Positions 26,741 to 35,408 of a DNA stretch of 64,000 nt are shown here, piece after piece. How positions within the stretch are numbered: the stretch's first letter is position 1; every line of letters begins with the position of its first letter. Made by a program: the position numbers and the translations under genes. The notes under the pieces were generated by a model. It saw nothing but the letters and a program-made list of their open reading frames with translations, was not told the origin of the DNA and made no database searches. Origin of the DNA: Dethiobacter sp. (GTDB lineage: Bacteria > Bacillota > Dethiobacteria > Dethiobacterales > Dethiobacteraceae); the NCBI GenBank assembly GCA_020725465.1, contig DYEY01000057.1, positions 1 to 64,000 on the forward strand, written 5' to 3'.

Positions 26741-27751
26741 ATTTTCCGTGTTTTCTGGCGCTTTCCATGAACCACTTTATACTTTCCAGCGGAGCGTCCA
26801 CCGGGACTTCGCAGCCGGAACTTAAAATATAACGGCATTTGCCGCGTGCATCTGCCACGCACAGCCTCACTGCTTCATCCATCTTCTCCGGACTGCCCTG
26901 GATGAACAGGTCGGTAGCCACGTTGCCGATAATCGCCGTTTTATTCCCCACCACCTCCACGGCTTTGGCAAGGGGAACTTTGGCGTCAATGCTGAGGGCT
27001 GTAGCTCCCGTTTCTACCAGGTCCTGCAGGATGGGGTAAGAGTTACCGCAGACGTGGAGGGTAACACCGACTTTTTTGGCTTTAAAATAATCGAAGAGAG
27101 AGGTGTGGCGGGGTTTGATAAATTTTTTGTAAAGGGCCGGTGATATCACGTCACAGGAAGAAGCAGGATCCGTATAGCTGAGACTGGCCCCGGTTGCCAG
27201 CATGGCCTCGCCGCAGACCCTGGCGGCTTCCGTGGTTATTTCCAGCAGGCTGTGTACAAACTCCGGATCCTCGAATGTGTCCATTATCAGCTCCTGCAAG
27301 CCCCTGAGGCTGGCGGCGATGGACCATGGTCCCACCAGGACGCCTCCTACCGGAGCCTCGGTTATCGCCTTTTTTATTTCCCTGCAGCCTTCGAATATGT
27401 AAGGCAGGCGGCCGTCCAGCGAGGGGTTCGGGATTTTCAGCCTGTCCAGGTTTCGTTTTTCTTTCAGCGCCGGTGTCTCTACGTAACACAGCTGCTGCTC
27501 CGGAAAAGCCAGCACGCTTCCCATCGCTTCTGCTTCAATCTGCAAATCAACATCCACGGCTACCACATCCTGCCCCAGCTGTTCATAAGCGGATACCTGG
27601 GATGATGTCAAAATGCCGGGTCGGTGAGATACTCTCGGACGCTTTTCCCGACAAATTTGGCGGTTACGGCTCCGAGAATAGGATAAGCTGCCAGCTCAAC
27701 ACCCTGCTCTCCCTTAAAAGCTGCTTTTACCCTTGCCACGCCGCTGCTCAT
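26739..27751 (-). pseudogene. Frameshifted MtaA/URO-D family corrinoid methyltransferase
   Basis: The C-terminal 290 residues match the uroporphyrinogen decarboxylase-like methyltransferases of the MtaA type, with Zn-ligand motifs LHVCGN (His, Cys) and SSGCEVP (Cys). The missing N-terminus is in another frame: from ATG 27751 a 47-residue stretch begins MSSGVARVKAAFKG and ends EYLTDPAF, then hits a stop. Adding one T to the TTTT run near 27612 joins the frames as DPAFLTSSQVSAYEQLG, giving about 338 aa, the family length. It is either a recent one-base loss or a homopolymer sequencing error. Intact, it would move methyl groups between a corrinoid protein and a thiol acceptor. Confidence 0.85.
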
Positions 27752-27929
27752 TAACCTGACCACCTTTCTGGTAATAATAACAGGCTCCCTTATTGTGCCA
27801 AAGCCTGGTTGCCCTCATTTAAGCCTGTAATCTCCGGTCTCTCTGGTAAAATTTTATCACAGGTTCCTGAACATTCCAACTATATATATACAATCCGGTA
27901 GCAACATTCTGTAGAGCCTTCTTTTTGTC

Positions 27930-27958
27930 TTTAACAGCAGTTCCGTCTGGTGTATACT
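27930..27958 (+). promoter_or_regulatory. Probable promoter of rarD
   Basis: TTTAAC and TATACT are spaced by 17 bases, about 58 bases before the rarD start. The -10 box is good and the -35 weak. The rest of the 265-base gap from the methyltransferase start shows no gene. Confidence 0.45.
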
Positions 27959-28016
27959 GTTGCTTAGTAACGGCCCTCTGGCTTTTTACTGGCTGACAGA
28001 AGGGGAAGTGCTGAGC

Positions 28017-28934
28017 ATGGTTACAGAGAACGCAACCGGCAGCGATACATCAGGAATCTGGTATGGTGTCCTGGCCTATACGGCCTGGGGCATCCTGCCA
28101 CTTTACTGGAAACTTTTAAATGTTGTACCCGCCATAGAGATTTTGGCCCACCGCATCCTCTGGTCTTTTGTATTTGTTTTTTTAATTGTGCTGTTTTCAG
28201 GCAAGTGGCAAAATCTGCTGGCAACCCTGTCTGACAGGAGGAGCCTGTTTTATACTTTTCTGTGCGGTTTTTTGATTAGCCTGAACTGGTTCACTTATAT
28301 CTGGGCGGTTAACTCTAACCATGTAATTGAGGCCAGCATGGGTTATTATATAAATCCGCTGGTTATGGTGTTTTTAAGCATGACAGTGTTAAGGGAGAAA
28401 CTGGGTTTGTGGCGGCTGGTGGCCATAGCCCTGGCCGCCACCGGTGTCCTGATTATGACTGCACGCTACGGGCGGGTTCCTTGGGTCGCCCTTTTCCTGG
28501 CCTTCAGTTTCGCCATGTATGCTTTGTCGAAAAAGCTGCTGAAAGTGGATGCCGTCACCGGCCTAGCCCTGGAAACTTTCATTGTAACTCCCATCGCCCT
28601 CATTTTTATCGCCGGCTGGCAGCTGAACGGAAACGGAGCGGTTGGGGCAGTATCCCTGCCTGTTTTTTTGCTGCTGATGGGGTCTGGTGTGGTAACAGCG
28701 GTCCCCCTGTTATGGTTTGCTGCCGGGACACGGCGCATAAGGTTCTACATGATGGGGTTCCTGCAGTACATCGCCCCCTCCATCAGCCTGTTCCTTGGCA
28801 TTTTTATTTTTAAAGAACACTTTTCCCTGTCTCATATGGTCAGCTTTGGTTTTATCTGGGCCGGCTTAATTGTATTCACCCTGGCAAACCTGGGACTTTT
28901 AAGGGAACCTGAAAAGCAACCGCTTGGCGGTTAA
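28017..28934 (+). CDS. rarD: RarD/EamA-type drug-metabolite transporter
   Basis: The 305-aa protein has ten membrane segments in two EamA repeats. GVLAYTAWGILPLYWKLL at the start, HRILWSFVF and MGYYINPLVMVFLSMTVLRE are hallmarks of RarD, the chloramphenicol-sensitivity protein subfamily. Its physiological substrate is not known. ATG 28017 is preceded by GAAGGGGAA. Confidence 0.9.
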   Translation: MVTENATGSDTSGIWYGVLAYTAWGILPLYWKLLNVVPAIEILAHRILWSFVFVFLIVLFSGKWQNLLATLSDRRSLFYTFLCGFLISLNWFTYIWAVNSNHVIEASMGYYINPLVMVFLSMTVLREKLGLWRLVAIALAATGVLIMTARYGRVPWVALFLAFSFAMYALSKKLLKVDAVTGLALETFIVTPIALIFIAGWQLNGNGAVGAVSLPVFLLLMGSGVVTAVPLLWFAAGTRRIRFYMMGFLQYIAPSISLFLGIFIFKEHFSLSHMVSFGFIWAGLIVFTLANLGLLREPEKQPLGG

Positions 28935-29030
28935 AAAATGACGCTTGGGACCTGATAAATTATTTAAGCTGACCGCCATATTTGGGTATAAGTGTAATTG
29001 GTCTGCAGTAGAAGAACTTTTTTTAAGCAA

Positions 29031-29060
29031 TTGAATTTTTCAGAAAAAATGTTGTATAAT
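29031..29060 (+). promoter_or_regulatory. Strong promoter of the 49-aa zinc-ribbon gene
   Basis: TTGAAT and a perfect TATAAT are spaced by 18 bases in an AT-rich setting, 37 bases before the start codon. It is among the best vegetative promoters in the window. Confidence 0.75.
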
Positions 29061-29096
29061 CTATATAATAATAAATATGAATAGGGAGGATTTTAA

Positions 29097-29246
29097 ATGG
29101 CAACCTGTCAGCTGTGTGAAAAAAATTTTGATCCCGATGACCTTTACAAAGCTGATGAGAAGGAAGTATGTGAGGAATGTATGTTTAAACTGCAAAACCC
29201 GCCAAGGCCGTGCGGTGGCGGTCCCGGCAGCTCTCATTCCGGTTAA
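29097..29246 (+). CDS. 49-aa double-CxxC zinc-ribbon protein
   Basis: A small protein, MATCQLCEKNFDPDDLYKAD, then KEVCEECMFKLQ and a Pro/Gly-rich tail. Two CxxC pairs (Cys4/Cys7 and Cys25/Cys28) spaced by 17 residues are what a single zinc ribbon or treble-clef knuckle needs. The gene has its own strong promoter, AGGGAGGA six bases before ATG, and its own terminator, so it is a real and well expressed unit. I do not recognise the family; binding to RNA, DNA or a protein partner are all possible. Confidence 0.8.
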   Translation: MATCQLCEKNFDPDDLYKADEKEVCEECMFKLQNPPRPCGGGPGSSHSG

Positions 29247-29249
29247 TGG

Positions 29250-29271
29250 CAGGGCTTGGCCCTGTTTTTTT
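29250..29271 (+). terminator. Terminator of the zinc-ribbon gene
   Basis: CAGGGC-TTG-GCCCTG followed by seven T residues, three bases after the stop codon. Confidence 0.85.
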
Positions 29272-29451
29272 ATTGGCGCCGGGCAGCTGACCCGACATAG
29301 AGGAATTGTGTTGAAAAACATAGAATAACAATATCGTAAAGCAATCCGTATGATTGCCCTTCCCGGACATGGAGAGGGTATGGCAGACAGGGTACAAAAT
29401 ATATTAATAACCTGGTGCCGGCAATCCCTGATACAAAGAGGAGAGAACATG

Positions 29452-29796
29452 ATGGAGCAAAAGTTCATATGTAAAGCGTCTGACGAAGGGTATATCGACA
29501 TGAAAAACGGCATACTCCGGAAGACACTGGTATTCGGAACCAATACCCTGATGACCCAATTCAGAATGGAGAGGGGGAGCAAACTCCCCCTCCACAGGCA
29601 CCCGCATGAACAGACCGGCTATCTGGTTTTGGGTCATATCATTCTCAGTATAGGCGGACAAAAATTCCATATCAATCCCGGAGACAGCTGGGTTATCCCT
29701 GGTAATGCGGAGCATGGCGCCGAGGTTCTGGAAGATTCCGTTGCTGTGGAAGTGTTCTCGCCGGTCAGGGCAGACTACCTGCCTTTTCCTGTCTAG
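29452..29796 (+). CDS. Small cupin-domain protein
   Basis: The 114-aa single cupin shows motif 1 as HRHPHEQTGYLVLG and motif 2 as PGDSWVIPGNAEHG, so the metal-binding histidines are present. Such small cupins can be isomerases, epimerases or sensors; nothing nearby fixes the role. Two ATGs are adjacent (29449 and 29452); AGAGGAGAG favours the second. Its stop overlaps the stop of the convergent aldolase-family gene by four bases. Confidence 0.88.
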   Translation: MEQKFICKASDEGYIDMKNGILRKTLVFGTNTLMTQFRMERGSKLPLHRHPHEQTGYLVLGHIILSIGGQKFHINPGDSWVIPGNAEHGAEVLEDSVAVEVFSPVRADYLPFPV

Positions 29797-30884
29797 TGCA
29801 TCGCCCCCCTGGCCGTAACCGGCCAGACTGCTTCCACAATACCGCCCCGGCAGACATGGATATTATCGTAAAGATTGAACGTAGTGCAGCCGTGGGTCGG
29901 GTACAGCTCCACCCGGTCGCCCACGGCCGGGCTTGTATTACCGGCTGACAGCTCCAGTATACAATGTTCTTCCGGGAGCGCCCTGACAGTTGCTCCTTCC
30001 AGCCCTTTTGCCACAGGCAGGCCGAATTCCCGGGTGATGCCTTTCATGCCCACATCGAGGATAACTGTCTGCCGGTCGGGGCGGCTGATGACCGTGCCCA
30101 GGACGGTGAGGGCCAGGTGAAAATCAAGCCCCACTTCCCGGTACTTTAAGTCCATGGTGGAGTAACTGCCAACCTGCAGCTCGGTGATGTTTTTATTCAA
30201 GCCAGTAATATTATAAGTCCCGGTGCCCCCCGAACTGACTATTTCTGTTTTAAAGCCCGCACTGTTCAGGGCTTCTTTTGTTTCCACCAAAACACCGATG
30301 GCCTTCAGGCATTGCTCCTCTTTTTCCCGGAAGGGGGTAAGGAAGACGGTATGCCCTTCGTAACCCATGAGGCCGGCCATTTCCAGCCCGGGCAGCTTTA
30401 CAATCATGTCAGCCAGGCGCAGGGTTTCTTCCAAATTCCTGGTGCCGCACCGGCCCATGCCGATATCGCGCTCAATCAACACTTTTATAACCTGTCCCCT
30501 GCGTTGGGCCGCTTCAGATATCGTCCTGGCATTATCCGGGTTATCCACTGCCACCTTTACATCAGAATAGCGGCTAAGGCCCACCAGCCTCTCAATTTTC
30601 TCCGGGGCAACCACTTGGTTGGCGATCAGGATATCACGTATGCCGGCATGGGCCATGGCCTCAGCCTCGCTAAGTTTGGCACAGGTGATGCCAATGGCTC
30701 CGGCCTTTATCTGCAGGTGGGCCAGCATGGCGCACTTATGGGTTTTGGCGTGCGGGCGCAGGTTTACGCCCTGGTTCCGGGCAAAGGCTGCCATCTTTTC
30801 AATGTTGTGTTCCAGCAGATCAGCATCAAGCACCAGCGCCGGCGTTTCTATATCAGACAGCGGTTTCCCAACCATGTAATGCAC
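29793..30884 (-). CDS. D-threonine aldolase / D-serine dehydratase family PLP enzyme
   Basis: The roughly 363-aa fold-type III PLP enzyme has an alanine-racemase-like barrel with the PLP lysine in LRPHAKTHK and a C-terminal metal site in YPTHGCTTFNLYD. The His-x-Cys pair is the divalent metal ligand set of this family. Members cleave D-threonine or 3-hydroxy-D-aspartate, or dehydrate D-serine. The start is GTG 30884 (10 bases after AGGGGG) or ATG 30875. It converges on the cupin gene with overlapping stops. Confidence 0.87.
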   Translation of the reverse strand: MHYMVGKPLSDIETPALVLDADLLEHNIEKMAAFARNQGVNLRPHAKTHKCAMLAHLQIKAGAIGITCAKLSEAEAMAHAGIRDILIANQVVAPEKIERLVGLSRYSDVKVAVDNPDNARTISEAAQRRGQVIKVLIERDIGMGRCGTRNLEETLRLADMIVKLPGLEMAGLMGYEGHTVFLTPFREKEEQCLKAIGVLVETKEALNSAGFKTEIVSSGGTGTYNITGLNKNITELQVGSYSTMDLKYREVGLDFHLALTVLGTVISRPDRQTVILDVGMKGITREFGLPVAKGLEGATVRALPEEHCILELSAGNTSPAVGDRVELYPTHGCTTFNLYDNIHVCRGGIVEAVWPVTARGAMH

Positions 30885-30996
30885 AATAATATACCCCCTT
30901 GTAATTTCTCTACCCTGCACGTTACTACAGAGTGGTTCCGCAGTCAACAAGCAAATTTTTGAACCTCTCTGCTTGTGTGTCACCTCCCCCGTCCCC

Positions 30997-31042
30997 TTGA
31001 CACGCCGGCTATTATTTGGTAGCATTGACTATATGACTATAT
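30997..31042 (+). promoter_or_regulatory. Promoter and direct-repeat operator of the TetR-ABC operon
   Basis: TTGACA (30997-31002) and TAGCAT (31020-31025) have a 17-base spacer. Immediately after, GACTATAT occurs twice in tandem (31027-31042). Direct repeats straddling the start site would suit autoregulation by the TetR protein encoded next. Confidence 0.5.
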
Positions 31043-31072
31043 AAGAAATTATGGTCACAGGGGGCATGGATT

Positions 31073-31672
31073 ATGCCAAAGCCGTTTTCGGAAAACGAGC
31101 GGGAGCACATTTATGAGCGGTTGCTGGAGGCCGGGAGGGAGTGCTGGGAGCGTTACGGCATCAGGCGCACCAGTGTGGAGGACCTGGCCCGCAGAGCCGG
31201 TATCGCCAAGGGGACTTTTTATCTCTTTTTTCCCGGCAAGGAGCTGCTTTTCATGGCGGTCCTGGAAGACAGCCACAAAAAAATAAAAGAGAGGTTAATG
31301 GAGGTTTTGGTGGCCGGGGAGGGTAGCCCCCGGGAGCGGTTCGTCAGCTCAGTTACGAAACTGTACCATGAGATAAAACAAAACAAGTGGCTGGTCAGCC
31401 TCATGAGCAGTGACGATGAATACCGGTACCTGCTGCGCAAGCTGCCCGGTGAGAAGATAGAGCAGCATATTGTTGGAGACGACGAGGACACAGAACGGTT
31501 CCTGCAGCTTTTTGGTGTGGCGGACACTGTAGACGTAAAAGCGGTATCGGCAGCGTTGCGGGGTCTGTTTTTCCTGTTGCTGCACCGGGAAGAAGTAGGG
31601 GAAGACCGGCTGGACAGCGCTTTTCGCCTGCTGCTGGAGGGGCTGGCGCTGCGGATTTTCAAGGAGGAGTAG
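31073..31672 (+). CDS. TetR/AcrR family regulator
   Basis: The 199-aa regulator has the N-terminal helix-turn-helix RRTSVEDLARRAGIAKGTFYLFFPGKELL and a divergent ligand-binding domain. It is first in an operon with an ABC-2 exporter and very likely represses it until a toxic or lipid-like ligand binds. ATG 31073 follows AGGGGGC. Confidence 0.93.
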   Translation: MPKPFSENEREHIYERLLEAGRECWERYGIRRTSVEDLARRAGIAKGTFYLFFPGKELLFMAVLEDSHKKIKERLMEVLVAGEGSPRERFVSSVTKLYHEIKQNKWLVSLMSSDDEYRYLLRKLPGEKIEQHIVGDDEDTERFLQLFGVADTVDVKAVSAALRGLFFLLLHREEVGEDRLDSAFRLLLEGLALRIFKEE

Positions 31673-31678
31673 AGCGAC

Positions 31679-32530
31679 ATGATAGAAGTCCGGGATTTGT
31701 ATTTTGCCTACGACAGGCGCGGTGATATTATCAAAAATATTAATTTCAGGGTTGACAGGGGCGAAATCTTCGGATTCCTGGGGCCCTCCGGGGCCGGCAA
31801 AAGCACAGTCCAGAAAATCTTAAGCGGTATCCTGCGCCGGTACCGGGGCAGCGTGAAGGTCATGGGCACCGAAGTTAAATGGCGCGATGCAAGCTTTTAC
31901 GAGGACATAGGGGTGGATTTTGAGTACCCCAATCTTTACGGTAAATTCACGGGGATGGAGAACCTGCTTTATTTCTCCTCCCTCTACAGGCGCAAAACGA
32001 TCAATCCCCTGGAGTACCTGGAGCGGGTCGGCCTGTCGGCGGATGCGGACAAAAAAGTGTCCGGGTACTCCCGGGGCATGAAAATGAGGCTGGCCTTTGT
32101 CAGGGCTATCCTGCACCAGCCTTCAGTTCTCTTTCTTGATGAGCCCACCAGCGGCCTTGACCCCGGCTATGCCCGTGTTATCAAAGACATGATCCTGGAG
32201 CAGAAACTGGCGGGAAGGACCGTTATCCTAACCACCCACAACATGCACGATGCCGAAGAGCTTTGCGACCGGGTGGCCTTTATCGTGGACGGTCAGATCA
32301 AGGCTCTTGACGCGCCTCATGCCCTGCGCACCCGGAAAAGCGATGTGGAAGTAACCTACACCTACCTGGAAAACGGGAAAGAAAAAACAGCATCCGCCCT
32401 GTTATCGTCACTGCACCTGGACAGTGAATTTTTGCAGCGCCTGCACAGCGGGACACTTACCGGCATTCATTCCAAAGAACCCACCCTGGAGGATGTCTTT
32501 ATCGAACTAACGGGGAGGTGCTTAAGGTGA
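31679..32530 (+). CDS. ABC-2 exporter ATPase
   Basis: The 283-aa ATPase has Walker A GPSGAGKST, a signature reading YSRGMKMRLAFVRAI in place of LSGGQ, Walker B VLFLDEPTSGLDPG and switch TTHNMHDAEELC. The C-terminal extension of about 60 residues is common in drug-export ATPases of the DrrA/CcmA type. It starts six bases after the TetR stop and ends inside the next gene's ribosome site. Confidence 0.92.
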   Translation: MIEVRDLYFAYDRRGDIIKNINFRVDRGEIFGFLGPSGAGKSTVQKILSGILRRYRGSVKVMGTEVKWRDASFYEDIGVDFEYPNLYGKFTGMENLLYFSSLYRRKTINPLEYLERVGLSADADKKVSGYSRGMKMRLAFVRAILHQPSVLFLDEPTSGLDPGYARVIKDMILEQKLAGRTVILTTHNMHDAEELCDRVAFIVDGQIKALDAPHALRTRKSDVEVTYTYLENGKEKTASALLSSLHLDSEFLQRLHSGTLTGIHSKEPTLEDVFIELTGRCLR

Positions 32531-33225
32531 GGTTTTTGCGTATTCTTTTTACGGACGTGCGCTACCAGTTTAAATACGGTTTTTATTTCCTCTATCTGGT
32601 TATGTCCCTGGTCTATACCGGCATCCTGCTCCTGGTGCCCGCCGCTGTGCGGCGGGAAGCGGCTGCCGTTATCATTTGGAGCGACCCGGCAGCCCTGGGG
32701 TTTATCTTTATCGGCGGCATCCTGCTCCTGGAGAAAGGGGAGGGGCTGCACAGCTACATTGCCATCATGCCGGCGACAACGGTAGAATATGTTCTGGCCA
32801 AAATGCTGTCTCTCTCAGCTATTTCCCTGCTGGCGGGGCTGATTATCGCTACACTCGGCCTTAAGGGTCAGGTGGATTATATGCTCCTGGCAGTAGCGCT
32901 GCCGGTCGGCGCTTCCATATTCACCCTGCTTGGCTTGGCGGTGGGGGTGGCGGCCAGGTCGGTCAATCACTACCTGGTTATCGGTATCCCTATCGGCTTT
33001 CTTTTAATTGGTCCTTCACTGGCCATAATGTTCGGTGTCAGTCACCCGTTGCTTGAGGTTCTGCCTTCCACGCTGCTTTTACGGTTACTTCTTGGCGCGG
33101 TGGGCCTGGAGATGCGGTACGGCGCCGCTGTTCTGGCATCAGGCCTGCTGCTCTGGTTGCTGCCGGCTTTTTGGCTGGCAAACAGGCGGTTTGCCGGCTA
33201 CCTGCAAAAGGCGGGGGTGGTATAA
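32527..33225 (+). CDS. ABC-2 exporter membrane protein 1
   Basis: The 232-aa protein has six membrane segments (for example YGFYFLYLVMSLVYTGILLL). It is an ABC-2 type permease resembling the components of fluoroquinolone-type exporters. GTG 32527 lies 8 bases after GGAGG and overlaps the ATPase stop by four bases. Confidence 0.85.
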   Translation: MRFLRILFTDVRYQFKYGFYFLYLVMSLVYTGILLLVPAAVRREAAAVIIWSDPAALGFIFIGGILLLEKGEGLHSYIAIMPATTVEYVLAKMLSLSAISLLAGLIIATLGLKGQVDYMLLAVALPVGASIFTLLGLAVGVAARSVNHYLVIGIPIGFLLIGPSLAIMFGVSHPLLEVLPSTLLLRLLLGAVGLEMRYGAAVLASGLLLWLLPAFWLANRRFAGYLQKAGVV

Positions 33226-33226
33226 C

Positions 33227-33943
33227 ATGAATATGTCACTCAAGCTCTTTTTAATCGGTATGCGCCAGATTGTGAGGGACGGCATGCTGCTGGTCCTGAT
33301 ACCCGCCCCTTTCATGATGGGGGTGGCACTGCGGTTTATACTGCCTCTGGCAGACAGCATACTGGTCCGTGAACTGAGCTTCACCATCACACCGTGGTAT
33401 CCACTCAGCGACGGTCTGGTTATTACCGTTGCCCCGGTGATAACCGCCATGGTATCCGCCTTTCTGATTCTGGACGAGCGGGACGAGGAGACAGGTATTT
33501 ACCACAATGTTACGCCGGCAGCCGGCCGCGCTTACCTGATTGCCCGCCTGGGTTACCTGATGGTCTGGGCCTTTGTCTCCACTTTTCTGGTAATACGCCT
33601 GTTCGGGCTGGCAGCAACTGGTATTTCTGTACTTTTGGTGGCGGCGCTAATCGGTACGCTGCAGGGAATCATAGCCTGTATGCTGGTGGTGGTGCTGGCC
33701 GGCAACAAGGTAGAAGGGCTGGCTGTTTCCAAGCTAACCAACTTGCTAATGCTGGGGTTGCCTGCCGCCTGGTTTATTGCGGCACCGTATAAATATTTTC
33801 TTGCCTTCCTGCCCAGCTTCTGGCTGGGAGAATTGATGCTTTGCGCCGGCACCCCTTTTTTTATCAATGGTGCGGCGGGAATCGTCGTGGCGGTGGCCTG
33901 GGTTACCGTTCTTACCGGTTGGTTCATGCGAAGGATAAATTAA
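33227..33943 (+). CDS. ABC-2 exporter membrane protein 2
   Basis: The 238-aa, six-segment membrane protein keeps the loop FLILDERDEETGIYHNVTPA, a conserved cytosolic segment seen in the second permease of three-gene ABC-2 exporters. It starts one base after the first permease stop, so the four genes from TetR onward are one unit. Confidence 0.85.
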   Translation: MNMSLKLFLIGMRQIVRDGMLLVLIPAPFMMGVALRFILPLADSILVRELSFTITPWYPLSDGLVITVAPVITAMVSAFLILDERDEETGIYHNVTPAAGRAYLIARLGYLMVWAFVSTFLVIRLFGLAATGISVLLVAALIGTLQGIIACMLVVVLAGNKVEGLAVSKLTNLLMLGLPAAWFIAAPYKYFLAFLPSFWLGELMLCAGTPFFINGAAGIVVAVAWVTVLTGWFMRRIN

Positions 33944-33989
33944 AAAATCCCGCTTCCCGCGGGAGCAACTCTGATCCGGATTCTCATTG

Positions 33990-34373
33990 CTACGCCGGTT
34001 CGAAAAATAATCCGGCCACCTTTTTATCGCTATCGAATACCACCCTGATGTTTATCTTGGCTTTCTCAAACTGAGTTGTTACAAACACTGCGTCATAGCC
34101 CTGAATTTTTTGTGTCTTTTTCTCTGTGACGCTTTTGTAAGATCCAACCTGGGCCAGTACCGCCTGCCATGTTTCTTTCAGCTTATCCTCCGGCAGAACT
34201 TCTTTCATTTTGGTGTCATAGTAGCCTACCGCGCCTGCGAAGTCTCCCGCCGCCAGCTTTGCCACAAACTCACCGGCCAATACTTCAACTTCGCTTTCTG
34301 TTTTCTTGCTGCAGGAGGCAGATGCCAGTATCAGGGTCAGACATAAAAAAAATACAATCATGCTTTTGCGCAC
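33990..34373 (-). CDS. DUF3887-type lipoprotein
   Basis: The 127-aa lipoprotein has signal MRKSMIVFFLCLTLILASAS then Cys21. The domain (FVAKLAAGDFAGAVGYYD, then GYDAVFVTTQFEKAKINIRVVFD) is a compact DUF3887 fold. The same domain forms the N-terminus of the hydrolase at 35409-36767, with parallel phrases DGDFAGTERYLD and GYDAVLVTSEFEG, so these are paralogues. GTG start after AAGGAG. Function not known; the fold is NTF2-like and may bind a ligand outside the membrane. Confidence 0.83.
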   Translation of the reverse strand: MRKSMIVFFLCLTLILASASCSKKTESEVEVLAGEFVAKLAAGDFAGAVGYYDTKMKEVLPEDKLKETWQAVLAQVGSYKSVTEKKTQKIQGYDAVFVTTQFEKAKINIRVVFDSDKKVAGLFFEPA

Positions 34374-34484
34374 CCTTATCCGCTCCTTCCTTATCGGGTA
34401 GTATTCTGCTGTTTTTTTAATTCAGCCCAAAACGGAAAAACCCTTTTACCTCCTGAATTTTGTTATACTTATTAATTTTTGCTA

Positions 34485-34513
34485 TTTAACAATATCCCTC
34501 TCTTTGCTATAAT
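34485..34513 (+). promoter_or_regulatory. Promoter of the DUF3784 gene
   Basis: TTTAAC and a perfect TATAAT are spaced by 17 bases, 21 bases before the start codon. Confidence 0.6.
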
Positions 34514-34534
34514 CTGTGGGGGAGGTGCCTTATA

Positions 34535-34834
34535 ATGTATGTAATTTTTATCCTGATAGGCGTTGCCTTGGCAGTCCTTGGTGCATTTATTCACAGGTAC
34601 AAGCCGGTACATATAATTGCCGGGTACGACCCCCAAAAAACCACCGACCCCGAAGGGCTGGCCAAGTGGGTGGGCACAAACCTTATCCTGATGGGCCTTA
34701 TCACCGCCGTTGCCGCCGCCCTGGCCGAGGTTTTTGCTATGCCTGTTAAGCTTGTGTTGTTTGTTTTCCTGGCCGCGGTGGTGGGCATAAGTATCATCAC
34801 GGCACGCGGTTGCAGCAGGTACGAAAAGAAATAA
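34535..34834 (+). CDS. DUF3784-like three-segment membrane protein
   Basis: The 99-aa protein has three hydrophobic helices and the loop HIIAGYDPQKTTDPEGLAKWVG, typical of DUF3784 proteins. The function of this family is not known. GGGGAGGTG precedes the ATG, and a sigma-A promoter lies just upstream. Confidence 0.82.
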   Translation: MYVIFILIGVALAVLGAFIHRYKPVHIIAGYDPQKTTDPEGLAKWVGTNLILMGLITAVAAALAEVFAMPVKLVLFVFLAAVVGISIITARGCSRYEKK

Positions 34835-34942
34835 GCTTGGGAGCGTGGACCGGAAGTACTGCAGTGTGTGCATCTTTTTTGGGGCAGGGTCAACAATATT
34901 CTTAAAGCGATAGCTTTAAAAACGGCTAAAGGACTGAACTGA

Positions 34943-35395
34943 ATGGACACCAGACAGATTATAACAAAGCTGAACTGGATGTACGCCCTTGAGCTGAACC
35001 AGGTGGATTTGTACTCAGCTCAGAGCAAACAGGTTTCAGATTTCTACCTGAAGCAGACTTTAAAGCGGGTGGCCGAGGTTGAACAGGGGCACGTGAAAAA
35101 TATCAGCGAAAAAATAATTGAACTGGGCGGCAAGCCCACAGCGCTGGGAGAGGCAGTGGCTCCTGTCAGCGGCAGGGTAGCAGGTTATCTTACCGGCAAG
35201 GCCGGAATGATAATGCTGCTGAAAGCAGATATCGACCTGGAAGAGATGGCCATGAAAGACTACAAAGATTTCCTGCTTAAAGTAGGAGGCAATGAGCCTT
35301 TGTTCAATTTGCTCTGGGGGAACCTGATTGACGAAGACCTGCATACCGCCTGGTTTGTCAACAAGGTAAAGGAACTGGAGCAGGTGACCGATTAG
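34943..35395 (+). CDS. Ferritin-like di-iron domain protein
   Basis: The 150-aa four-helix protein has the ligand pattern of a di-iron carboxylate site: ELNQVDLY, EVEQGHV (ExxH), DLEEMAMKDY and IDEDLH (ExxH). It resembles rubrerythrin-like and COQ7-like ferritin folds without a rubredoxin tail. A peroxide or oxygen defence role is plausible in an anaerobe. It lies 13 bases before the next lipoprotein gene, probably in one transcript. Confidence 0.8.
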   Translation: MDTRQIITKLNWMYALELNQVDLYSAQSKQVSDFYLKQTLKRVAEVEQGHVKNISEKIIELGGKPTALGEAVAPVSGRVAGYLTGKAGMIMLLKADIDLEEMAMKDYKDFLLKVGGNEPLFNLLWGNLIDEDLHTAWFVNKVKELEQVTD

Positions 35396-35408
35396 GGATG
35401 GTGGGCAA

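Noticed and set aside
26739-27751. The T-run frameshift considered as programmed slippage
   Set aside because: The run is only four T residues with no stimulating structure evident; mutation or sequencing error explains it more simply.
31073-33943. TetR plus ABC genes considered as a defence or toxin system
   Set aside because: All motifs fit an ordinary drug-type exporter under TetR control.
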